From the NCBI GenBank assembly GCA_031255075.1, contig JAIRTF010000222.1, positions 1 to 8,405 of the forward strand: DNA of 8,405 nt, given 5' to 3'. The position numbers were made by a program, and so were the translations under genes. This DNA is from Bifidobacteriaceae bacterium. GTDB lineage: Bacteria; Actinomycetota; Actinomycetes; Actinomycetales; WQXJ01. The notes below the pieces were generated by a model, which saw only the letters and a program-made list of their open reading frames with translations, had not been told where the DNA came from and ran no database searches. This document shows positions 6,201-8,405 of this stretch, piece by piece. Each line of letters opens with the position of its first letter. Within the stretch, counting starts at the first letter, position 1.

Positions 6201-7796
6201 CTGGCAGACGCCATCGACAGGTGCCTCGGCGCAGGCGAATAGACCACCATTGCCGAAGTACAGGCCGATGCCGTCCAGCAGATCCCCGGGAGCGGCTGCG
6301 GCAACCACGGAGCCGGCTCCGGAAGTGACCGGCTCCCCGTCGCGGTCCTTGAGCGTGGCTCGGATGGTCTGCCGGCCCCATTCGGCAATAGTTGATCCGG
6401 GCGCGTCATGATTCGCCATCTGGTCCTCCAGGCGCGTCACCGTGACCGAGGATCTGTCTACCGCGGGCGGTAGGCCTGGCCCGACGATCCAAGCAGTCCC
6501 GTTGCCCACGCCAGGTTGGATCCCAATCGCCTGGCCATCCACCGTCACGGCTACGGGGAAGGAACCCGGAGTGGTGCCGCTGAAGGAAGCTTCATAGTGG
6601 CCGGCGCCAACGTGTTCAAAGGCGCCGATTGAGATCCCGCTAGTCGGATCAACCGAGGCTTCAATCAAGTCTGCCGCCATCACCACCGGAGCTCCGTCTT
6701 GGCCCATCAACTGGACGTCAATGCCGCCCTGGTCGCCGCCGCCGGCGACCACCCCATCAACCGTTACCGAGTACCAGGTCTTGGGGCTACTGACGTCCAG
6801 AGGCTGATCGACCCACCTGAGCGTGCGCCCTTCTTCGCCCGCTCCGAACAGTAGTATGCAGGTGGTCGGCTCATAGCTGACTATCCGCATGGTGATCCGG
6901 CCGTTTGGATCGGGTGTCATCATGTCTGGGCCATAGCTTGTTCCGTTCTGGAACATGGCGGGGCATTCTTCTTCTTCGTCCTCACCGACCAGATAGGTCC
7001 AGGTAGCGAAATCCTCCACTATGCGGTTGTTGCGCCCTGCATCCCAGGCCGTATAGATCACCTCATAGGCCGTGCCCACAGTGACCGTCTCTGGAATGCC
7101 CACCGGGAATCCAGTCAAAGCGTCCGGATCATCTTGCGGGTTTGATGGCGAGACAACCAGAGTTGACCATTCATCGCTGAAAGTCGCAGTAAACCGGGCA
7201 TCCAAGATGGTAGTGACCCAAGCCTCAGCGGCGGGGACCTTGAATTGGTCGCCACCAGATTCGCCGTAGGTGACCTCCAGCTTGCGAATTCCGCTCTTGT
7301 ACGAATAGACATCCAGACTGAACCACCCCGCGTCACAGACGTCACTGGCGAGGTCCGCACTGGTGCACTCGAACGTGCCTCCGTTTGAGAACTCCAAGCC
7401 GGCGCCACCGTACGGGTCGTTTGCCGCTGCGGCGACAGAAAGCGGCGGAGTCGCGTCGACTGGAAGCCCAGTACCGCTCGCGTCCGCCAGGTAGACCATT
7501 ACCGCGTAGCCTCCCCATTCGTCAGGCGAATCGGCCAGTGCCGGGTCCCCGCGATTAGCGAACACCTCCCATGTGCCCTGACTGAGTGACCAGAGGGAAG
7601 CGCGAGAACGCTCCGGCGAGGCAATCTGGGTATCTGCAGCGGCCTTCTGGGCCGCGGTCAGCCCTTGTGCCAGTACCATGCCCGCCAGTGCGGCCGCGCC
7701 GGCCGCCAGCATGGCAACCGGTCTGGTCCACCTGATCCGGCGGCCTGATGACACCCTTGACAAGTCGGATTGGATTGGAACTGGACGCTTTGACAC
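1..7796 (-). CDS. Giant secreted multi-domain Ig-like repeat surface protein (3' end outside window)
   Basis: One frame runs from GTG 7796 to base 1 without a stop: at least 2598 residues, still open at the edge. I followed it triplet by triplet across the window and found no frameshift. It starts with a signal peptide (residues 1-43). About 50 residues later come only beta-rich repeat modules: S1 95-424, S2 471-823, S3 886-1219, D1 1234-1351, E 1351-1502, A1 1502-1609, D2 1610-1719, C 1720-1854, A2 1854-1971, A3 1971-2077, B1 2077-2190, A4 2190-2300, A5 2301-2407, A6 2408-2510, B2 2511 onward. D modules show the bacterial Ig-like/invasin pattern (TANG, then DAYGEPV, then VxFF). No catalytic motif is seen. 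Very large secreted Ig-repeat proteins usually act as adhesins or surface stalks; that role is inferred. No wall anchor is visible because the C-terminus is missing. It follows an LPXTG gene on the same strand, 250 nt away, apparently with its own promoter. Confidence 0.94.
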   Translation of the reverse strand, partial: MSKRPVPIQSDLSRVSSGRRIRWTRPVAMLAAGAAALAGMVLAQGLTAAQKAAADTQIASPERSRASLWSLSQGTWEVFANRGDPALADSPDEWGGYAVMVYLADASGTGLPVDATPPLSVAAAANDPYGGAGLEFSNGGTFECTSADLASDVCDAGWFSLDVYSYKSGIRKLEVTYGESGGDQFKVPAAEAWVTTILDARFTATFSDEWSTLVVSPSNPQDDPDALTGFPVGIPETVTVGTAYEVIYTAWDAGRNNRIVEDFATWTYLVGEDEEEECPAMFQNGTSYGPDMMTPDPNGRITMRIVSYEPTTCILLFGAGEEGRTLRWVDQPLDVSSPKTWYSVTVDGVVAGGGDQGGIDVQLMGQDGAPVVMAADLIEASVDPTSGISIGAFEHVGAGHYEASFSGTTPGSFPVAVTVDGQAIGIQPGVGNGTAWIVGPGLPPAVDRSSVTVTRLEDQMANHDAPGSTIAEWGRQTIRATLKDRDGEPVTSGAGSVVAAAAPGDLLDGIGLYFGNGGLFACAEAPVDGVCQNGEYVLPVYSSKAGERQITVTYRPGETDQVVLVNADRPTSGVLRAEFVTPPLSRAYSTVTITPSAPVDNPDDPLDEPDGEALTLDLNSPLQRYQVTVTLWDEGRHNRVGGEEVHLQVLGSLQGGDFCYAGFDGSFASAAGAYFSVPPSGRVVTEVFMREPRNGACDLFAFTERGPTAGPIGGSPKALRWEYTEPDLSVRGGGSFFEVWSSPVPADGVSMGGIAVALDGGGDDEEGVIWGQADKLSLIAPEDSGIELRRVWQEVEGMYYMDFTGTVPGDFDLMVTYDGRPMVPAGEGRPNPIYATAHMVAAEEPPVSSTLTRSRIKIDELDPDETPRAGPQPAAREYSDSLHGVPALLAVDMKYIDGTPAEGWESSALTWRAAPDDPHDGEGLFDLKGGGFEWWDGSASEAYLPLYSTLPGPRSVIISYGGRDIHFDVPTEEDPNSTVLTVDYGPPAPLASASTMVVTPSVTVGLQDDPNDPAGETNDIAAPLAPGQTYELVITGWDAGRTNRAGGSYVNVALQSFGDTYCEAYFVDPDEPDARADSVSVDLDSAGRAVLHVRADEAAICSVWANVDMRDFAGSPKTLRWIGTNIDVTDPDTWYDVSPEPVTAGGIDHGTVTIQARDLDGQPVVDAAGSLTARAASDAGISVTQFSHLGGGVYQAQFTGAYEGDFAISAFIGDDWFQVREDGNLTAHIVAQSAPRGVPYMPASWLIQPEGTAAANGVSELVVGAQINDAYGEGVGNVDVFFELPALVCPAAGPCLPDLPGPMVAQAKTNSDGLAQLTLVSPYLREVPDSGIRVAASVANQAVTRVRTAAEPDADLADQSGFMLLGFEPRVITSGPELSRVIAPDLPTSLPQNHLYSPVTVYLADQDGVPFEGVEESSAVGLDVRFEPEAAGTGGMWWDHLLESGYSADFWFVSPDMPARVSIVGAEATVRLSFGDLTHELEGTITQGVPLEIEFYEVPQPAVLHPDLSTVVVTTADEPREVGESHTVVATLRDEDNDLWTSQETVMFLYRAPGSDTWSTSPNVATTNGEATWELVGEVEGVYEVKAWVRPEQWIEIAHVAEAEFVDSSPPRGVPDLTKSWLIEPYGTVTANGQRALVLAARIHDAYGEPVGGEDVQFFIPEFVSSGLVDGPATLTATTDGSGFAQIVVVSPFIGTTPPEGLVATATVDGSQLSRVKEFGEPDEDIPGRDGHAVLSFEQRRVTSGWSMSRLTGPQQDRPAYTSEETLTVEARVTDQEGEPFTDSAVTFKSPNRDLVIGDESNPYESTVPVGADGIARIEVGSRLPGFFEVTATGSAVLRYKEYPAITVSDEITFGSPVVLEFGTVVCNCLESTLQVVTANQDRYVGEAHQVRVELFNQYGDHYDPPEGVQFAYRAPGSPNWVNAEAPVMTTSGVAYWMLTGAEPGEYWVSATVDDSLVGNPQPAEFRPRPPNPPVLDLEQSVFSVTPADQTREVGQSFLLTANLLSDQGVEWTQPEPVVFSYRASGESGWSQLATQPTLDGDAEWEWTGDAVGSFELSASVRGELFGGIKTVEFVPASLDFDAIRASFESTEGDPRDPHSEVHEASLTVWNVLQEPVHEEQVTFELVSITGDVFFINESGVGVEDHQLTVRTSAGGGAGVTVGASGDGSAWLVVSVGGVEIDRAEFRFATPPVVPVLDLESSTFQVTTGANTVYAGGFHTLRVDLVDQSGGAWREPETVLFSYQAPGSGVWIGLPPETTGNLGWATADLIGMVPGDYKVRAEVRAEPVGQELVARFHEPDPEPPVFDPRQSSFVVATADERKYVGQSHTLEARLKDQHGNPWATEVVFSYQAPGETTWTEARAVSDAEWGVATVDVTGTVAGSYLVRAEVGDVQVGGELTASFLAAPMLSRDRSSFVVSTAGDPRFVGQVHVLEATLKDQYGDPWVDSVVFSYRTPDEPGWVTVPTEPTDGEGVARWGLTGLVAGHYVVRAEVGAEQIGTLRTATFTVPPLDLDRIRASFEATDGPRDPRSQVHGASVVVWDVLNTVVNGQDVVFELFPVNGDLFFLDEAGGRAPNPLTVGSSAAGVAAVRVGGVGDG
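267..575 (-). repeat. Ig-like module A6
   Basis: Residues about 2408-2510. It has RSFVVSTAGDPRFVGQVH, KDQYGDPW, signature VVFSYRTPDEPGW (near 412-462) and GLVAGHYVVRAEVGAEQIG. The A5-A6 spacing of about 310 nt fits a simple tandem duplication. It runs directly into B2. Confidence 0.78.
576..896 (-). repeat. Ig-like module A5
   Basis: Residues about 2301-2407. It has SSFVVATADERKYVGQSHTL, KDQHGNPW, signature VVFSYQAPGETTW (near 721-768) and GTVAGSYLVRAEVGDVQVGG. Among the A copies it is closest to A6: both share FVV-TA, a KDQxGxPW loop and VAGxYxVRAEVG. Confidence 0.78.
897..1227 (-). repeat. Ig-like module A4
   Basis: Residues about 2190-2300. It has the A pattern PVLDLESSTFQVTTGANTVYAGG, signature TVLFSYQAPGSGVW (near 1040-1090), and GMVPGDYKVRAEVRAEPVGQ. 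It directly follows B1, just as A3 directly precedes it. It is free of cysteine. Confidence 0.75.
1228..1567 (-). repeat. Module B1
   Basis: Residues about 2077-2190. It begins LDFDAIRASFESTEGDPRDPHS, then VHEASLTVWNVL, QVTFELVSITGDVFFINESG and TVRTSAGGGAGVTVG, closing with DRAEFRF. It closely matches B2 at the left edge of the window, with RASFE, GDPRDPxS, VxVWxVL and GDxFF in the same order. The strand pattern suggests an Ig-like fold. I do not recognise a named family. Confidence 0.75.
1568..1884 (-). repeat. Ig-like module A3
   Basis: Residues about 1971-2077. It has the A pattern PVLDLEQSVFSVTPADQTREVGQS, signature PVVFSYRASGESGW (near 1706-1755), DGDAEWEWTGDAVGSFELSASV, and closes with KTVEFVPA. 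There are no cysteines. It is followed directly by B1. Confidence 0.75.
1885..2235 (-). repeat. Ig-like module A2, with a CxC insertion
   Basis: Residues about 1854-1971. It has the A pattern LQVVTANQDRYVGEAHQ, FNQYGDH, signature GVQFAYRAPGSPNW (near 2032-2080), and GAEPGEYWVSATV. It uniquely contains Cys-Asn-Cys (codons 2190-2198) just before the first strand, where other A modules read directly from LDLE into the strand. Confidence 0.75.
2236..2639 (-). other. Ig-like linker module C
   Basis: Residues about 1720-1854. It starts with a Gly/Asp-rich linker (DEDIPGRDG), then SWSMSRLTG, and an Ig-like strand set: TLTVEARVTDQEGEPF, AVTFKSP, DGIARIEVGSRLPGFFEVTATG, closing with ITVSDEITFG. The part from SRLTG to TDQEGEP resembles the linker-to-S2 transition (VTRLEDQ to KDRDGEP), so it may be a shortened S/Big-type unit. 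There is only one copy in the window. Confidence 0.5.
2640..2969 (-). repeat. Invasin/Big_1-like module D2
   Basis: Residues about 1610-1719, sister of D1. It has PRGVP, SWLIEPYGTVTANG, IHDAYGEPVGG, VQFFIP, DGSGFAQIVVVSP and LVATATVDG. The PRGVP start lies 1128 nt from that of D1. It has no cysteines: the D1 loop VCPAAGPC is replaced by a Ser/Gly-containing stretch. Confidence 0.75.
2968..3291 (-). repeat. Ig-like module A1
   Basis: Residues about 1502-1609. It follows the A pattern: STVVVTTADEPREVGESHT, DEDNDLW, then the signature TVMFLYRAPGSDTW (near 3118-3165), GEATWELVGEVEGVYEVKAWV, and a closing AEAEFV strand. It is the most divergent and most N-terminal of the six A copies, and is separated from the others by D2 and C. 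Confidence 0.7.
3292..3744 (-). other. Segment E, resembling the front part of supermodule S
   Basis: Residues about 1351-1502. The stretch VTVYLADQDGVPFEG parallels VMVYLADASGTGLPV at the start of S1. It is followed by a Gly/Trp-rich loop (GTGGMWWD) at the place of the cysteine loop, and by beta-strands ending VRLSFGDLTHELEG. The WDxGRxNR and LRW parts of S are missing, so E looks like a partial S copy. This is a by-eye alignment and only moderately certain. Confidence 0.45.
3745..4097 (-). repeat. Invasin/Big_1-like module D1
   Basis: Residues about 1234-1351. It begins PRGVP, then SWLIQPEGTAAANG, then INDAYGEGV, VDVFFELP, and closes with DGLAQLTLVSP and IRVAASV. The order ANG, then DAYGxxV, then VxFxxP, then TxxDGxAxxxLxSP is that of bacterial Ig-like domain 1 of the intimin/invasin type. 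A loop with two cysteines, VCPAAGPC (Cys codons at 3930 and 3912), is absent from its sister D2 and probably forms a local disulphide. Confidence 0.75.
4140..5140 (-). repeat. Supermodule S3
   Basis: Residues about 886-1219, homologous to S1 and S2. Its signature is ITGWDAGRTNR (near 4666-4710), the cysteine pair is TYCEAYF and AAICSVW, then KTLRW...WYDV, and it closes with GGVYQAQFTGAYEGDFAISAF. Unlike S1 and S2, its first loop (GFEWWDGSASEAYL) has no cysteines, so the first disulphide has been lost or was never gained. It also has the segment QDDPNDPAGETN, parallel to QDDPDALTG in S1 and NPDDPLDEPDGE in S2. The signature lies about 1.2 kb from that of S2. Confidence 0.75.
5330..6385 (-). 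repeat. Supermodule S2
   Basis: Residues about 471-823, homologous to S1. It opens with TLKDRDGEPV, has the same two-cysteine loop (FACAEAPVDGVCQNG, near 6195-6240), the signature TLWDEGRHNR (near 5881-5925), the conserved cysteine pair (DFCYAG, GACDLF), KALRW, and closes with MYYMDFTGTVPGDFDLMVTYDG. The signature lies about 1.15 kb from its S1 counterpart. The region between LRW and the closing strands carries a Gly/Asp-rich insertion (DGGGDDEEG) that S1 and S3 lack. Confidence 0.75.
6525..7515 (-). repeat. Supermodule S1 (first of three repeats of about 330-350 aa)
   Basis: Residues about 95-424. It opens with VMVYLADASG and continues through a loop with two cysteines (FECTS...DVCDAG) and the signature YTAWDAGRNNR (near 7023-7070). 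A second cysteine pair follows (EECPAMF near 6960, TTCILLF near 6855), then RTLRW...WYSV, and it closes with a Big-type strand set (GHYEASF...FPVAVTVDG). An acidic run, DEEEEC, lies before the third cysteine. It aligns with S2 and S3 by eye over its length. The cysteine pairs probably form disulphides in the secreted protein. I do not recognise the family of the WDxGRxNR part. Confidence 0.75.
7668..7796 (-). other. Signal peptide of the giant protein
   Basis: Residues 1-43. A long n-region contains a basic cluster (GRRIRWTR, residues 18-25), followed by a hydrophobic Ala/Leu/Gly core (VAMLAAGAAALAGMVLA). The best type I cleavage site is VLA|Q at 43/44, with small residues at -3 and -1; a second possibility is TAA|Q at 49/50. 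If the true start were GTG 7754, the n-region would shrink to a more typical dozen residues with the same core. The RR pair is not followed by the hydrophobic residues of a Tat motif, so Sec export is more likely. Confidence 0.8.
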
Positions 7797-7804
7797 TTCG
7801 CTAA

Positions 7805-7808
7805 CCTC
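7805..7808 (-). promoter_or_regulatory. Ribosome-binding site GAGG deciding the GTG start
   Basis: GAGG lies 8 nt upstream of the GTG at 7796. No comparable Shine-Dalgarno match stands at a usable distance before the other in-frame candidates: TTG 7841, TTG 7763, GTG 7754 and ATG 7712. GTG 7754 has AAGG directly abutting it, which is too close. Confidence 0.5.
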
Positions 7809-7870
7809 GCGATCAGGTTTGGGGGCACCGCTTTCCTTCAACTATGCATCGGAGCACAGCCAAAACCCAG

Positions 7871-7900
7871 GCTACAGGCAATTCATCTGCCCACTGTCAA
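7871..7900 (-). promoter_or_regulatory. Candidate sigma70-type promoter for the giant surface-protein gene
   Basis: A perfect -35 hexamer TTGACA (7900-7895) is followed after 18 nt by TGTAGC (7876-7871), which matches the -10 consensus at three of six positions. Transcription would begin near 7864, giving a 5' leader of about 70 nt before the GTG at 7796. It lies between the upstream stem-loop and the gene, where a promoter would be expected. The -10 is weak, so this is tentative. Confidence 0.35.
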
Positions 7901-7997
7901 AACCCCGCAGAAATACCTACCGCAATTCCGTCAAGCTTCACCAGTACCAAAACCAAACCCCACTGCCGCCCAAGGTGGCCGATGCCGCGTGGTCCAG

Positions 7998-8037
7998 TTG
8001 GGCTGATGGGGCGGGGTTGGTCACCCCACCAGCCCAA
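7998..8037 (-). terminator. Stem-loop after the LPXTG gene, probable transcription terminator
   Basis: An inverted repeat of 14 bp (7998-8011 with 8024-8037) encloses a 12-nt loop and begins 9 nt after the TAG stop. In minus-strand RNA every position pairs, with one G-U wobble. In plus-strand RNA the same position is an A-C mismatch, so the structure fits minus-strand transcripts. No U-tract follows, as is common for terminators of high-GC actinobacteria. It probably separates the wall-anchored gene from the giant gene transcriptionally, or attenuates read-through. Confidence 0.6.
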
Positions 8038-8046
8038 GACAGAGGC

Positions 8047-8405
8047 CTACGACTGGTGACGGCGGCGTACCACTACCACCAACAGACCACCCAACAGCAA
8101 CAACACCAAACCAGCTGTGCCGATGACAAGTGGGGCCTGAGCACCAGTGAACGGCAAACCACCACTACCAGACTGACCACCACCACCGTTGCCCTGGCCA
8201 CCTGTTCCGCCTTGGCCACCAGAACCACCCTGGCCACCGGTGCCGCCTTGGCCGCCGGTGCCGGCGCCTTGGATCACAAACGAAGTCTCCACCGTGCCAG
8301 ACATTAGACCAGTCACCACCACACGATGACTGCCCAGATCAACCGTCGGAGGAACCAACCAAGTGAACGACACATTGCCTGAACCATCCGCCGTCACCGG
8401 CTCCA
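8047..8405 (-). CDS. C-terminal end of an LPXTG cell-wall-anchored surface protein (5' end outside window)
   Basis: This is the 3' end of a gene that enters from the right edge; 118 codons and a TAG stop are visible. In order they encode the last part of an Ig-like beta-sandwich (VTADGSGNVSFTW, then GSHRVVVTG), a Gly/Gln-rich stalk, the sortase signal LPFTG, a hydrophobic span of about 25 residues rich in Leu, Val and Gly, and the basic tail RRRHQS. This is the standard arrangement of Gram-positive wall proteins: sortase cleaves between Thr and Gly and links the Thr to peptidoglycan. The Ig-like strand pattern is common at the C-termini of actinobacterial surface proteins. The frame stays open to the edge (E-P precede V-T-A-D), so the in-frame GTG at 8397 is an internal Val and not a start. 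The size and function of the rest of the protein cannot be seen. Wall anchoring is well supported; an adhesive role is inference. Confidence 0.92.
   Translation of the reverse strand, partial: EPVTADGSGNVSFTWLVPPTVDLGSHRVVVTGLMSGTVETSFVIQGAGTGGQGGTGGQGGSGGQGGTGGQGNGGGGQSGSGGLPFTGAQAPLVIGTAGLVLLLLGGLLVVVVRRRHQS
8143..8157 (-). other. LPFTG sortase sorting motif
   Basis: Codons TTG-CCG-TTC-ACT-GGT give LPFTG, 34 residues before the C-terminal end. It is followed by A-Q-A-P, a Val/Leu/Gly hydrophobic helix (codons about 8068-8130) and RRRHQS. Motif, membrane segment and positive tail are all present with the usual spacing, so this is a complete class A/E-type sorting signal. Confidence 0.93.
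8158..8268 (-). repeat. Gly/Gln-rich hexapeptide stalk (GGQGGT/S repeats)
   Basis: These 37 codons encode a low-complexity stalk. Its core is GGQGGT, GGQGGS, GGQGGT, GGQGN, followed by the looser GGGGQSGSGG that leads into LPFTG. At DNA level it is an imperfect 18-nt tandem repeat (GGC/GGT-CAR type codons). It probably works as a flexible spacer through the cell wall between the Ig-like domain and the anchor. Copy-number change would stay in frame, so it would alter stalk length and would not switch the gene off. It is not collagen-like, because the G-X-Y period with proline is missing. Confidence 0.85.

Larger units (their letters stand above)
7797..8046. other. Intergenic region between the two surface-protein genes
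   Basis: These 250 bases have no credible gene on either strand. They hold the stem-loop at 7998-8037, the candidate promoter at 7871-7900 and the GAGG at 7805-7808. An in-frame TAG at 7844-7842 limits upstream extension of the giant gene to TTG 7841. The segment 7901-7997 shows no further recognisable signal to me. Confidence 0.7.

Noticed and set aside
6023..6409. Minus-strand open frames in other registers (for example 6023-6409, 7115-7408, 2030-2314, 1475-1771)
   Set aside because: They overlap the giant gene in a different frame and give Arg/Ser/Pro-rich sequence with no internal similarity, whereas the main frame carries the repeats.
7721..7744. Twin-arginine (Tat) motif in the signal peptide
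   Set aside because: The RR at residues 19-20 is followed by I-R-W-T, not by the hydrophobic residues and Lys of the Tat consensus, and the n-region has further basic residues. Sec export fits better.
7910..7934. Second promoter based on TTGACG at 7934-7929
   Set aside because: No acceptable -10 hexamer lies 16-19 nt downstream; the nearest T/A-rich stretch is only about 13 nt away.
7678..8307. Plus-strand open frame of 209 codons spanning the intergenic region
   Set aside because: It begins antisense to the signal peptide, crosses the stem-loop and intergenic region, and ends antisense to the Gly/Gln stalk. Its Gln/Thr/Ala runs are mirror images of the stalk and membrane codons.
8047..8397. 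GTG at 8397 as the start of a 116-residue protein
   Set aside because: The frame continues upstream to the window edge, and the GTG falls inside an Ig-like strand (E-P-V-T-A-D). There is no signal peptide, which an LPXTG protein needs, so it is the tail of a longer gene.

Overview
The window holds two protein-coding genes, both on the minus strand, and the layout fits a Gram-positive, fairly high-GC bacterium, most likely an actinobacterium. The main support for that is a complete LPXTG-type sortase signal (LPFTG, hydrophobic span, RRRHQS tail) at the end of the right-hand gene. GTG-start usage, GC-rich third positions and scarcity of TTA/CTA leucine codons agree with it. I cannot name a genus.

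Layout from right to left, which is the direction of transcription. (1) 8047-8405 is the 3' end of a cell-wall-anchored surface protein: the last strand of an Ig-like domain, a Gly/Gln-rich hexapeptide repeat stalk, LPFTG, a membrane segment and a basic tail. (2) 7797-8046 is intergenic. It has a strong stem-loop 9 nt after the stop codon, a candidate sigma70-type promoter and a GAGG ribosome-binding site. (3) 7796 down to base 1 is one uninterrupted reading frame of at least 2598 codons that leaves the window without a stop. It encodes a giant secreted protein: a signal peptide followed almost entirely by tandem beta-rich, Ig/invasin-like modules.

The giant protein is a mosaic of repeat families that can be recognised by comparing its own segments. 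The N-terminal part carries three copies of a supermodule of about 330-350 residues (S1-S3), marked by a WDxGRxNR-like motif, a conserved cysteine pair and an LRW motif. Then come two copies of an invasin/Big_1-like module (D1, D2), a segment resembling the front of S (E), and a linker Ig-like module (C). The C-terminal part has six copies of a module of about 105-115 residues (A1-A6) with a VVFSYRAPG-like motif, plus two copies of another module (B1, B2). The order is A1-D2-C-A2-A3-B1-A4-A5-A6-B2, and B2 is cut by the window edge.

The two genes probably form a cluster of surface proteins: a sortase-anchored one upstream and a very long repetitive, adhesin- or stalk-like one downstream. No catalytic domain, sortase, RNA gene, mobile element or CRISPR array is visible. 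The anchor of the giant protein, if it has one, lies beyond base 1. Every long open frame on the plus strand is a shadow antisense to these genes.
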